Shown: positions 43,729-58,174 of the stretch, in pieces
Numbering within the stretch: the first letter of the stretch is position 1
How the letters are laid out: each line of letters begins with the position of its first letter
Origin: Rheum nobile
Lineage: Eukaryota; Streptophyta; Magnoliopsida; Caryophyllales; Polygonaceae
Length of the DNA: 64,000 nt
NCBI GenBank assembly: GCA_027886185.1
Contig: WOAB01000834.1
Location: 248,001-312,000 of the forward strand
Direction: 5' to 3'
The notes under the pieces: generated by a model
Seen by the model: only the letters and a program-made list of their open reading frames with translations
What the model was told of the DNA's origin: nothing
The model's database searches: none
Position numbers and translations under genes: made by a program

Positions 43729-46700
43729 ATGTCGTCGTCAAGCGATCCTGGTTGGAGGGGGTTGTCGGAGTCGTCTTCGAGCGCGCACACATCTTTAGAT
43801 GATGAGGGTGATTTTCAGTTGCCGATTTTTCCCGAGTACTTTAAGGTACGTAATATTTTAATTTTTATTGTATAAAATGATTAGATCTTAAATGTACTTA
43901 GTCTTTGAAATGTTAGACTGTTTTGAAATAATCTATAATTTTTTTGATATTAGTTTGTATAAATTTAATTATTAATTAGTCTCTAATGTACTAATTTTTG
44001 TATATAAATAGGGTGATTCTAGTGATGATGAATTTGTAGCAATCGACTTCTCATCCCATTTTACTACTAATGAGATATTTCCGAGTATGGAAGGATTGAG
44101 AGATTGGGTGCAAAATGTCGGTTTTAGTCTTTTTATGGTGATCACTACTAAATCATCAAAGCCTAAAAAGATTATATTTCATTGTGAGAGATCCGGGTTA
44201 CCTAGGTCCAACAAGAAAAAGAAGTTAGTCGATGGTAAAAAGGTCAGCCCGATACGAGTGAATAAAGCTAGGTCAAAGAAGAAGGATTGTCCTTTTTTGT
44301 TGCATGGTACTTTTAGGGAAGGAAATGCTATTAGAGATCCTGGATGGACCATATCGGTTGTTAGTGGATGCCATAACCATATGCTTTTGACCACCTTGAT
44401 CGGACATGCATTTTCTTCCCGACTTACGAAGGAGCAGTGTAGGAAAATGATGATTGATACTGCGGCGGGTGCAAGACCCAAGGTTATTTCTACACAGCTT
44501 AGGAATGAATATACGAGTTCAACGATTTCGAGGAGGCAGGTGTACACTGTTAGGGCTAAGGAGAGGTTGAAATCCCTAGGCAATCTGAATGTGACACAAT
44601 GGTCATTGGGGTTTTTGAATGAGAAAGGCTATTTGTTGGACACTGCTACTAAGACGAGGGAAGATGGGAAGGAGGTTTTGGCGTGCTTGTTTATTTCTCA
44701 TCCAGACGCTCGACATTTGCTGTGCATGTTCCCTAATGTCGTCATCATGGATTCGACCTACAAAACCAACAGGTAAACCTTACTCGTTTTTGTATTATGT
44801 GTAGATAATGGTATTTTCTGCGGGTTTAAAGTATTTTTTGTGTTGCATTTATAGGTACGGTATGCCTCTGTTCCAGATTGTTGGGTTTACTTGCACCAAC
44901 TACACATATTGCATTGCTCTTGTGTTCATGGAAAGGGAGACGACAAGCCACTATGCATGGGCACTGAGACGATTAAAGTGGTTATACGGGGGGAAAAGTC
45001 CCGTATACATCATGTCTGATCGAGAGCTAGGACTGATCAAGGCTGCCAAATTGGTGTTTCCGAAGGTTCGTCATCTATTGTGCCAGGTCCATGTAGACCG
45101 TAATGTGAAGGCATATGCTAAGACGATGAAGATTGACGAGAAGAAATTCTCGGGAAGTGTTCGTCGGGTGATGAGGTCTCACACAAAAGAGGAGTATAGA
45201 GAGCGACTTGCTCACTTTAAGGAGATATGGAGTGAAGGCCTGGTGAAATATGTGGAGCAAACTTGGTTTAATGAGCATAAGAAGAAGCTAGTTGCGGCAT
45301 GGTGTGATGATGTTCTCCATTTTACCACAAGAACATCAAACAGGTAACTTTCATACAAACATTTGCAATCAAATTGGGTTATAAAATTCATTTAGTAAAT
45401 TGTAAACGATTATATTATTTTCAGGGTTGAGGGTCAGCACTCTATGCTTAAGGACATGATTGAGACATCCGTTGGAGGGTTCGACACAATTGTGCAGCAC
45501 ATCGACAACATGTTTGTTGATCAGCATCGGAATATCCGATTTGAGATGACCAAGAACTGCACTGCCTTTCCCATGGAGATAGTAAATGGCCCTGAGTGGG
45601 TTAAGGTGTTCTTCAAGCGCATCCTTGAAAAGTGCTCTGATAAATGCTTGAGAATGTTGTATGTCCAAGCTGTGTTAGCAAAGGAGGGGAAAATTGGGGA
45701 CAAATGTGATGATTTTTGGTAGAGGTCCACACTAGGACTGCCTTGCCCACACACAATTAAGGTCTACGTGGAGACGGGTTACCCATTAATGCCTAAAGAG
45801 GTTGATATTTTCTAGAAGCAGATCCGATGGGAAGGGGTGGATGCAAAGGATCTTGATGTCGATGATGGTGTTGCAGTCACATCGGACAATGTCACGGTGC
45901 AAGACTTCATTGAAGAGTTCTTTTGTGGGACAGTTCAAGGATTTACGTTGAAGAAGATGGCGGAAAAGTGGTGTGAGTCAAAGGACCCTACATCGTGCGA
46001 TATTAAAGACCCGCCACGTGGTGAGACCAAGAAGGGGAGGCCTAGGATGAATGCGAGAAAGACCGAAACCAAGAGGAATATGGGTTGGGACGAGCATGTG
46101 GATGCAAAAATGAAGAAGATGAAGGAGAAGCAGAAGATGAAGATGGAGGATGAGGAACTGGGAGTGGAAGAGGAGGATGCGCCTGCAGAGAAAGGGACGA
46201 CCAATGTGAAATCGTCCGTGGGATCAAAGGGATCGAAAGGATGTCCTTCTAGCGGACGACCTCATAGTGGAGTATCAACAGCAAAGGGGAGTGCCACTAA
46301 ACCTGCAAAGCCCAAATCTGCTTCAAGCAAGTCCAAGTCGACTTCAAACAAGTCGGTCAAGTATCTCGGCTTCAACTGGGGACACGAGAATATTGATCAT
46401 TTCATGCTCGCATACATTTCTAGAGTACAAAATGTCAAAGGTGATGGTCATTATGGGTTTTGTTCTCTTGCCGTTTTGCTATGTCGCCGAGAAGACGAGT
46501 ACATTGATGTCCGGTTAGAGCTTTCGAAGCACATCCAGACACATGGAGCCAACTACGTAGCGATGCTTGGGGAGGAAGCGTTTACGGTGGAAGCATTTGT
46601 TAGGAGATTGAATTATATTGTTTCACCGTGCACGACGAACTTCTGGTGTATAATGCCTATTACTGGTTTGGCGTTTGCCACAGAACACCAAGTGGCTGTT

Positions 46701-47067
46701 GTTGTGTTATCATGGTTCGGACCGCACACATGTCTTCCATTGTGGCCCCCCCCCCCCGGGTGCTGAGCCTCCGACAAAGGTTTATGCGATAGCACATGTA
46801 GGCAGGAGAGACCATTACGTACCGGTACGTGGAGTCCTACTCTCTCGTATTTACTTATTCTTTCATAAATTTTTATAACTGTACTGTTTATGTTTACAGA
46901 TTTGGCTTGTTAATGATCATTGTCCCATTCCACTGCCTCCAAGACAGTGGCGCATTTACAAGGATCCAAGTGTTGATGGATGGGATAGTCATGAACGCTT
47001 TAAGGATAGGTTCAAGAATTATGTAGAGGAGCGAACATTTCAAGGGCGACCTGACATACTTACCTAG
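43729..47067 (+). pseudogene. MULE transposase with FAR1-like N-terminus, DDE, SWIM and OTU domains
   Basis: Five exons: 43729-43845, 44012-44772, 44855-45343, 45425-46824, 46900-47067, all GT-AG. Exon 1 gives MSSSSDPGWRGL. The N-terminal DNA-binding region (about residues 60-170) has C/H residues (CERSG, CPFLLHG, VSGCHNH). The DDE core follows: IMDSTYKTNRYGMPL (D about 286), IMSDRELGLIKAAK, NRVEGQHSMLK. GLPCPHTI is the end of the SWIM finger. A Lys-rich linker and OTU-like protease segment follow (GDGHYGFCSLAVL, then AIAHVGRRDHYVPV and IWLVNDHCPIPLPP). Lesions: TAG after DDFW (about 45719-45723), TAG in IF-KQIRW (45813-45815), and a frameshift in a 12-C run at 46746-46757. The OTU Cys expected after GDGH is Tyr. 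The product would bind and cut the element's TIRs. Confidence 0.92.
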
Positions 47068-47580
47068 GTTTTTTGGATTGTAATCGACTTTATATATGAT
47101 ATTGTATTTATTTTTGTGGGAAAGTTTGATTGAGATTGATCCGGAATTTGTGTTTATAATCATTTGATTTTTTTGAATTGTTTTTGATTCGGGAAAATGC
47201 AATACGAGACAATACCCTAAATAGAACACAAGAAAAGTTTGTGAGAAGTGAGGAGTGGGAATTGTGTGGATTTGGAGATGTTTTCGTTGCGTAGTTATAA
47301 GAGCCTTATAAATACGCAACGAAAACTCCCGCCGCCGCCATCTGATGGTCCATTCCGCCGTCGCCGCCGTCGACACTAGTGGATCGCCGCCATCGCCGCC
47401 GAGAACTCCCGCCGCCGCCATCTGATGGTCCATCAAGTCTACCTCCGCCCATATGTCTTCAAAGGAATACTCGTCGGAATCCTTTTTTTTTTCTCTCGGA
47501 TTTGGTTTTTTCGTTGCTCGGAGAAGACGACCCCTCGGCGGCCCTAAATACCGCCGAGCTGAGATTTTTTTGGGTGATAA
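47068..47580. other. OTU MULE 3' region, no gene
   Basis: Contains GCCGCCGCCATCTGATGGTCCAT twice (47328-47352 and 47411-47434), i.e. an 83-bp direct repeat of GC-rich DNA. The minus-strand frame 46894-47607 overlaps the end of the transposase and is a shadow. Confidence 0.5.
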
Positions 47581-47582
47581 GT

Positions 47583-47880
47583 CTGGGCAGCAGTATGTGC
47601 TGCCCATGTTTGAATTTTGAATTCAAAATTTGGGCGGCAAAATTTGCCGCCCAAATTTTGGAGGGTTCTCTAGACGGCACTAAGTGCCGCCTAGGTTTAA
47701 TCCGGTTTCCAAAAAACCAATTTTTTTTATTATAAAATAAATAAACTAAATTCCTAAACCGGGTTCTCCCCCCCCCCCCCAAAAAAAATGAGTATCAAAT
47801 AAGAGGGCTGCACCTAGTGCCGCCCAGAGGCAAACCGATTTTTGGGAAGGGTTTTCTGGGCGGCCAGATGTGCCGCCCAA
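47583..47880. repeat. Right palindrome array of the OTU MULE
   Basis: Palindromes at 47583-47606 (GGGCAGCAGTATGTGCTGCC), 47630-47654 (GGGCGGCAAAATTTGCCGCC), 47670-47694, 47805-47827 and 47856-47880. Same core as the left array. A 13-C run lies at 47768-47780 between two copies. Confidence 0.85.
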
Positions 47881-47941
47881 GGAGGAGTGCGAAGTAAAAA
47901 AAAAAAAGCGTGCGCGGTTTTTTCGCCTAATTAAAAGATGG

Positions 47942-50128
47942 TGTAACACCCCCAAATAACATCTTCAAAGTATTACCGCCAGTGACCTCAGACGTACTGT
48001 CCGATGTCACCCAAGGCTTTTCCAGTTGATATAAATCATTAAACCACAGTTATGATACAACATATCATAACTTTCATTAAAACCAAGTCTCGGAATTACA
48101 ACATAATTCCAAATACATCAAAATACATTATCAGAATTATTACAGCGGAAGTCTTAAATACAAAACATAATTAACACAGCGGAAGTCTTAAAATAACAAC
48201 AAAACATCGTTCGCCTTTATAGTCGTTCTAGCCTTCTCGGATCCGCAATTTATCTGATGTGCCGAATCGAACGGATGACACCAGCCAACCATGCAGAGAA
48301 CAATTACGGTTGGTTAGTCTAATGAAAGACCAAGCAAGGGGTACAAAGCAGAGTGGTTCGAGAGATCGTAACCGTTTATTATCATTGTCCCTCGAATAAT
48401 AACCGACGGAACGATACATAACCCGGTACTTTCCCTGAATGAGTATCAAATAAGATATGCACTGAAGAGAAGACTCCCAAGGAAATGAGTCTTATCGAAA
48501 ATATGACAAATGTTGGGAAACATTAATAATCACAGAACCACAGTATCGCATACGAGCGATTTAAAAGTTAAGACGAGCTTTCCTAGCTGCACTATCGCCT
48601 AGCTGCACTACTCGCCGAAGGTATATTAATTATGTGCGTCAAGAGCACTTATCTGATTTAATTCCAAAACTCACATCACGTTATAAGCTTTTATATCCAC
48701 ATCGCAGAGTCCAAGCCTCTATATCCACATCTCGGTTGGTCATGACCAGAAAGTTTGGCATAGGGTCTTGATTGCCCTGTTATTTGCCAAGTTATAAAGA
48801 AACGAATGGACCTCGCAAAGTCCAAGCGTTTCTACGAATACTCGTGCTAACTAACAGTTCAACACAGTAATAGTCCACATCCAAGCCAACATGGCCAACA
48901 TCATAAACATATATTTATACTAGCGTCGTTCTAGCAGATATACAACCTAGTATAATATCATCTTTTAATCAATTATATCTATAATAGCGTTGTTCTAGCA
49001 GATATACAACCTATTATAATATCTTTTAAAATCACAAACAGTTATCAAAACTGTTTCCAACGAAAACAGTAAATCATCCCAAATTAATTAACAACTAAAC
49101 AATTGATAATTAATTGAAATATGGAATGATGAGCAAGAGCGAACCGCCACTTGCCTTAGATCCGCAGAAGCTTAAAGACGACGATGGGATTTCCGGGCTC
49201 GAAACATGGATAGATCTGGCAACACAGATTCCTTCGGATCGACCCATAAAGAAATCCTAAGTTAGATTCAATATCTACATAATTGAATCTAAAAGAATAG
49301 GAAAAGAATCAAATGAATCAAGCCTCGTCCCAAGAACACACACTCAGACAAGGCTCGCCGCGGGTGCGGTGGAGCTCTTACCGCGGGGTGCGGTGGTGTT
49401 ACAGTGGCGAGCTCGCAATAGTGTTTTAATGGAGAAAACTCACCCAATCACTTCGTTTGCTTTCGATTTGATTATGGTTCGATCTCCCAACACCTTAGAC
49501 CTTCTAACACCACTTAGGAGTACCTTTTCCAACACTCAAAGGGATTCGAACACCTTCACAACAAAGCTCAAAGCTTGGTGCTTCAATGGAGAAAACAAAG
49601 GAGGAAGATGACGCTCCTTCCCTTTCTGATTTCGACCCCTTTTATAGCCCAAAATGAGCCTCCTCTGAGGGAACAAGCAAGGAGACCAGGGGGCAAGGCT
49701 AGGTGCCAACTTGGGCGGCCTAGGCCTGACATCCCCGGCGAAGTCAGCCGAGACTTATCGCGATGACGAAGAAGATGACGTTCACCGCGGGGTGCGGCAA
49801 GGGTGCGGTGGCGCCCAGTGACCGACTCACTTGTTTGGCTTTCGCCGCGGGTGCGGCCACTTGATCGCGGGGTGCGGTCAAGGCCATTTTTCACCCTCTT
49901 GTCCGTTTTAAATCTTGGGTTAAATATCTTAACCCCGGGTTAAATATATTCGTACACGAACGACTATTTAACCTTGAACATACGTCAACTGTATTTTATA
50001 TTACTCAAAAAAATATTACAGAGATCAAACAATTTACAGAATGTCCGAACCTCTCTAAAATTAATCCGACTTGTAATACATGAGTTGAAAAAATTCCAAA
50101 ATATCCTTATAAAATGAGGGATATCACA
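47942..50128 (-). mobile_element. Solo LTR, 2187 bp, probably Ty3-gypsy type
   Basis: It starts TGTAACACCCCC and ends GATATCACA, with a perfect 5-bp TSD GATGG at 47937-47941 and 50129-50133. The TG...CA ends and the 5-bp TSD fit LTR retrotransposons, and no internal region is attached, so it is a solo LTR left by recombination. Read on minus it begins TGTGATATCCCTC and ends GGGGGTGTTACA, the usual look of plant gypsy LTRs; orientation is inferred from that. No open frame of note. Inner repeats: CAGCGGAAGTCTTAAA twice (48145-48195), a unit of about 65 bp with GTTCTAGCAGATATACAACCTA twice (48925-48950, 48992-49014), and CCGCGGGGTGCGG words (49357-49395, 49780-49880). Confidence 0.85.
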
Positions 50129-50154
50129 GATGGATCTTACATTCTTGTTACATT

Positions 50155-50594
50155 TAGGGTTGAGCACCGGTCCAAACCCGGACCGGACCGATCCGGACCG
50201 GACCGGAACTCCAAAAATGATGGATTGCATCCAGATCGGTCCGGTCCGATTTGGACCGGATTTGGATCGGTTTATATTCTTAAATATAATTTGGATCCTT
50301 AAATTTAAATATAATTTACTCTTAAATATAATTTACCATAAATCCTAAACCCTAAACTCTAAAACCGGTTTATATCCTTAAATATAATTTACCCTCACAT
50401 TTAAAAAAAACTCAAACCGGTTTATATCCTTAAATATAATTTAGGGTTTAAAAAAAAAACCGGGTCAGACCGGACCGATATTAGCCCGAACCGGACCTGA
50501 AAATCCAAAAATCTCTGGACCGGAGACCGGACAGGTTAGAACCGGTCCGGTCCGGTCCAAATTTTCGATCCAACCCGGTTTTTGCTCAACCCTA
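50155..50594. mobile_element. hAT-type GGACCGG-rich MITE, 440 bp
   Basis: The ends are TAGGGTTGAGCACCGGTCC and GGTTTTTGCTCAACCCTA. The 8-mer ACATTCTT lies directly after the right end (50595-50602). On the left it lies at 50139-50146, separated from the tip by GTTACATT. Arms are made of CCGGACCGGA words with an AT-rich core at 50270-50450. Confidence 0.8.
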
Positions 50595-50946
50595 ACATTC
50601 TTACTCCCTTTTTATATGAGTTCATTAGGATAAATGTAGATTTATGCAATGTGTAAGTTTTTTTAGTTTACACTTCTCTAGAAAACTGACATGTGTTAAA
50701 AAAAGAAAATCTAAAGTATATTATTTTATTTAAAAGATACATTGGAAAGCTAAAATAATTATAAAATAAATCTTAATATATTGTATTATGACTCTTCGAA
50801 TCTGTTTTCAAATTGTAATTTTACTTTTTTAATTTTAAACTTATTCATTAACTAATACTCCGTATTTTGTAAGGATAACAACGTTTTTTATGTGATTTTA
50901 AGATATTCGTGATTTCCTTCCTTTTGTTTTGTCTTCAATTTTGGAA
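50595..50946. other. No gene recognised
   Basis: AT-rich unique sequence between the MITE and Helitron H2. Confidence 0.5.
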
Positions 50947-52977
50947 TCTACTATATATCTACTAAACGCAAAGACTCGGCTAAGCCACGTGACACCCCTA
51001 CAATGCATCGATTTTTTTCATGTCACGTGTCATATTTCCATCAAATTGGTCACGTGTCATTAAATCCATTTATTCCGGTTACTTCCATTTTTCTTTCAAT
51101 ATAAATCTTCCAGAATATGTGTAGAATGATATATTTTTCCATATTCATAACTTAAGATCTGCTACTGTATTTATGTGATTTTGTTTCCGAAAATCATATT
51201 ACAGAATCAGATTTTTTTTTAATATCTTACTAAATAAATCCGATTACCTAATTTTTTTTATATACAATACAATCGAATAACTATGCCACAAATGAAGCAT
51301 AAACATATTACATAAGCATTACAAGAAATTTTGCACAGAAATTATTACAAAATTGCATAAAAACTGAAACGAAAATGTGTGCCATATATTTTCCCCATGA
51401 TAGAAATTCTGCAAATCATAACACATTGCTAAAAGACCTGCACAAATATAACACATTTAACTTAAGAACAAAACCTGGACATATATCAGTGCTAAAAAAA
51501 GCTGAATTCAAAGCATATTAAAAATTGAAATACTAAACCCTAACCAGAAAGAAATCACCCAAAAACAATTCACAAAAACTGCACACATATTACAAGACCT
51601 GGACATATATCAATGCTAAAAAAAACTGAATTCGAAGCATATTAAAAACTGGAATACTAAACCCCAACCAGAAACCCTAAACCCAAAAACAATTCACAAA
51701 ACCTGCACACATATTACATGATCTGAACATATCCATAAAAAGTGGAACGAAAATGTATGCCATATCTTTCCCCTATGGCAGAAATTCTGCAAATCATAAC
51801 ATATCCATAAAAAGCAAAATTGATTACAAGATCTGAACAAGAAAGTCATATAATATACTATAGAATAATTATCAGTCGTGCACAATAGTTTATGTACAAA
51901 ATTAAAAAGATTACTATGAAGATTTGATATTGGAAAATCTGTGCATTCCAAAAATACAAAAATAAACATGAGTTATTCTACCGAAAGTTGTAATATAATA
52001 CTCTATATCTCTTTCACATATTGGCCTATAAATTCGGCTATAAATATACATGTAGAGCTTCTCAGTTATTTGAAGAAGATTAGCTACAACAGAATACAGA
52101 GATTTAAGAGATAATGCTTATATCAGTTATAATTTGTAATGCTTATTTCATTTCAAACAGTGACCCAGTTTCTGCACAGATGCAACATCGAATAACTACT
52201 TTTCAGGCTTTCATTCAGTCTACTCTATGCAACATTGAATATATATTGCAAACATAACTGATATTGCTTTATTTTCTTTGGTTCAGTGTTACTCAGGAAA
52301 TTCAAAACAGAGTTACAAGGTAATAATTCAGGACCTATATGCAACATCGAATAACTACTTTTCAGGCTTTCATTCAGTCTACTCTATGCAACATTGAATA
52401 TATATTTGTCACGTTCATTTAAATGTTAGTATAGTATCCGTAGCTTTAGGTTTTCAGTTGTAGATCTTGGAACTGCATGAGTTGTTTGAAACCCCAGTTT
52501 GATTTCCCATACGTATTCCTACAACAACAATAAACAAAGACAGAATTCAGAAATTAAGTTCAATACATATTCTCAACAATAAACCCCAGTTTGATAGAAT
52601 CATGAACTGAACATATGCTTCAATACATAAAGGTATGGATATTCGTTGAACAACAGATTTCAGAAATTAAGTTCAATAAAAAAACATATTCTCAAACCAG
52701 GAAATACTGAACAGATTTCAGAAATTGTTATTTTAAAAACATATTCTCACACTTTGTGACTGATTTTTTGCATTTACATAATAATGAGCTAAAGGTTCAG
52801 ACATTTTCCCCATCTGCACTGATTTTTTGCATTTACATATGAGCCAACATTGATCTCATTTTCCATTACTGATTTTCGTACTAAAGGACCCATTAATCAT
52901 GAAATACTGAACATAAATATTGTGCAATTACAGATATTCCATTAATCAATTGTTCTTTGTATTGTTTTTTTGTGTAG
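50947..52977. other. H2 5' noncoding region with repeats
   Basis: Starts with three CACGTG-centred words (about 50986, 51042 and 51052). 51473-51715 is a tandem duplication of about 124 bp (ACCTGGACATATATCA starts at 51473 and 51597). 52181-52247 is repeated perfectly (67 bp) at 52340-52406. Further phrases (CTGATTTTTTGCATTTACAT; AACAGATTTCAGAAATT) recur between 52640 and 52840. No gene until 52991. Confidence 0.65.
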
Positions 52978-52990
52978 GACATTTGTAGCA

Positions 52991-53292
52991 ATGTCAAAAC
53001 AGCAACAAGAAATAAAGGATATTACGGGTACCCGAGGGAATTATGAGCTAAAGGTTCGAGTAATTCGATTGTTTAAGGTTCCAAAGAAAGAAGATCGTAC
53101 GCAATACAGTACGACTGAAATCATTTTAATGGATGAAAAGGTATTAATTTTTAGATCTTTAATAATTTGTGTTTAATATAATATTTGTTTGTCTAATATT
53201 TGTATAGGACTAACACAAATTTCTCATTGTCTCAAGGGTGAGAAAATTCATGGAGTAATTAAAGAAGCTTTTATGGTGAATCTTGGAATATT

Positions 53293-53294
<2 letters not shown>
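52991..53294 (+). pseudogene. RPA-like OB-fold (DUF223-type) fragment in Helitron H2
   Basis: Exon 1 (52991-53140, after a TGTGTAG acceptor) gives a 50-residue piece: KDITGTRGNYELKVRVIRLF, then KVPKKEDRTQYSTTEIILMD-EK. After an intron ending CTCAAG, 53237-53294 continues GEKIHGVIKEAFMVNLGIF. This matches the start of plant RPA1-like or DUF223 proteins (consensus W.LKVRV.RLW..P......S.EMVL.DE.G.KIHA.I). These proteins bind single-stranded DNA through OB folds. Plant Helitrons often carry RPA-like genes. The frame then runs into a GA microsatellite at 53295 and homology ends, so the gene is truncated. It could be an element gene or a captured host gene. Confidence 0.75.

Positions 53295-53360
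<66 letters not shown>
53295..53360. repeat. (GA)n microsatellite, 66 bp
   Basis: Pure GA run that interrupts the RPA-like frame. The Arg/Glu (or Ser/Leu) frames across it are artefacts. Confidence 0.95.
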
Positions 53361-53364
<4 letters not shown>

Positions 53365-55297
53365 GTTTGTTTTTCTTAATGGTCTGCAGCACACCATTTT
53401 TTCAAATAATTCAGTAGAAATAAAGCTAGAGCATGTCATCTACTGATATTGAATGTCTATGTTGATATATATACTGATATAGAGGTATTTTGTTTGTTTC
53501 AATATGTTCCAACCATTAATCTAATCTGTCTATTAACCCAATGAATAAATGTTTATAAAATATCATAACTGGGTCTTAAAGCCCATTGATCGATTAAATG
53601 TAAGCATGAATAAATGTAAGCATATATGGGCCTTATAGAAATCTTTATCCAGTGTAGTATAATTTAAAGTCCATATATGATTACCAAATCAGTATATATA
53701 TTATTTAATTCCATATATGATTACCAAATCAGCTTATATAGTGGATTATAAGTATAATAAAGTTAATTTCTATAATTTCCTATATTGATCGAATTTTCAC
53801 GGAGTTGTATATAAGGTTAGCTTATTGTAGAGCAAGACACAAGGACAAAACAAAGAAAACTGCTGAAACCTAGAGACTTTGAGCAGAGATTCGTTTGTGA
53901 AGGTATTTTAGTGTGTTTAAGTATTTCTATTTGAAAATTGTATTTGGCGTCTAGGGTTCATGTATAATATCTAGGTTGCTTTCTACTTTGTAAGATTTCT
54001 GAAACATGCAATGATTCTAAACTATTTTCTTTGATAAACACTACTAATAATAATGTTAAACTACACTAAGATTAAATAATCTTTATTAGTTCAAAGATTT
54101 AGAAAAGTTGTAGCAATTTGAACAAGTATAAGGATAAAGACATGACCTTAATGTTTATCTTCAAACCCAATAATATATGTAGATTGGAGACTGATGCTAA
54201 AACCTGTATTTTCAAGGAATATGATCATACAGTTAATATTTTGTATGCACATAAACAATATAAAGCTGAAAGAAATGTATAACTTCCAATGTAAATTACT
54301 ACAATTACCTTGAAATATTATAACAACAAGAAGGCCATTCCACTTCAAGTGCATATCAATTTCTGGTTTAAGTTGTTTAAACTAAAATAAATAGAACAAC
54401 CACTAATTACTATATGAATTATATTTTGTATTGTAATGATCAAAATAAAGCTGAAAGAAATATATAACTTGCAGTGTAAATAATCATACCTTGTAATATT
54501 ATATCACCCAGAAAGCTATCTTACTTCCAGTGCAGTTCAAATTATGGTTTTTAGTATTTGCACTTGCACAATATGCAATCATTAATTAGTATATGAATTA
54601 AAAGTAATAAACAAATTGTATATATTGTAAGTTGTATAAGAAAAATACCTGTGTATATATTATTGATCCACATTTGTAGAAGCAGATATCATTGATATTG
54701 ATTCCTTCAAACCTATAAAGGAAAATAATAAGGTTAATACAGTAAATGTACATGATTTATATATACTAGAATAGTAATAATACATTTCATATTATTAACA
54801 AATTAAATGGTCCCAATTTCAAATGTTCTACCTTGCAGATTTGAAGCTTCAGTGAACTTTATTAATTCATTAATATTTTTGACTACTGTTATCAGAACCA
54901 CGTGGAGTGATTACCTGCATTCAGATAGAGTAGAGTAATTGCAAAGGTTAGTTGTGTACTAGATGAAATAATGATTCAGTACATATTTAAGTTGCAACTA
55001 CATGTAACATTAATCGTTTAATTTTATTCTGTTTATCTTGAATCCCATTAATATATGTAGGATCAACTGTAAGAGAAGACTCACCTAGAAAAGGAAGGTT
55101 GTTCAAAGGACTGATTTAAATTTTGAGGGTCTTTTTTGAAGTGTTTGTTTTGTATCTAAAATCTTAGAAGAATGAAAGAGTAGGCTACAAACAATTGTAG
55201 AGAGGAACAATATAGATAGTTTTCCATTGTTTTAAAACAATGTATCTGGAAGATTTGAATAAGAAACATACACCTTTGAAGGAGGACAGACACAAAG
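53361..55297. other. H2 interior, no gene
   Basis: Contains TGGGC/GCCCA words near 53573-53635, and direct repeats such as CCATATATGATTACCAAATCAG (53671, 53711) and AAAGCTGAAAGAAAT.TATAACTT (54263, 54450). 54660-55080 has phrases like small exons and introns, but I cannot support a gene. Confidence 0.5.

Positions 55298-58174
<2,877 letters not shown>

Larger units (their letters stand above)
43235..47926 (+). mobile_element. OTU-type MULE, 4.69 kb, with TIRs and 9-bp TSD
   Basis: The left TIR (43235-43304: CGCGAAAAATCGCGCAC...TTTCGCACTCCTTCTTGAGC) and inverted right TIR (47926-47856: GCGAAAAAACCGCGCAC...CTTCGCACTCCTCCTTGGGC) match over about 75 bp. A perfect 9-bp TSD CTAATTAAA flanks the element at 43226-43234 and 47927-47935. 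One transposase gene (43729-47067) reads outward from the left. Both subterminal regions carry GGGCGGCAC/GTGCCGCCC palindromes. Near-intact ends and TSD point to a fairly recent insertion, though the gene is damaged. Confidence 0.95.

Noticed and set aside
46894..47607. 237-residue minus-strand frame
   Set aside because: It overlaps the last exon of the MULE transposase, spans GC-rich repeats and has no recognisable domain.
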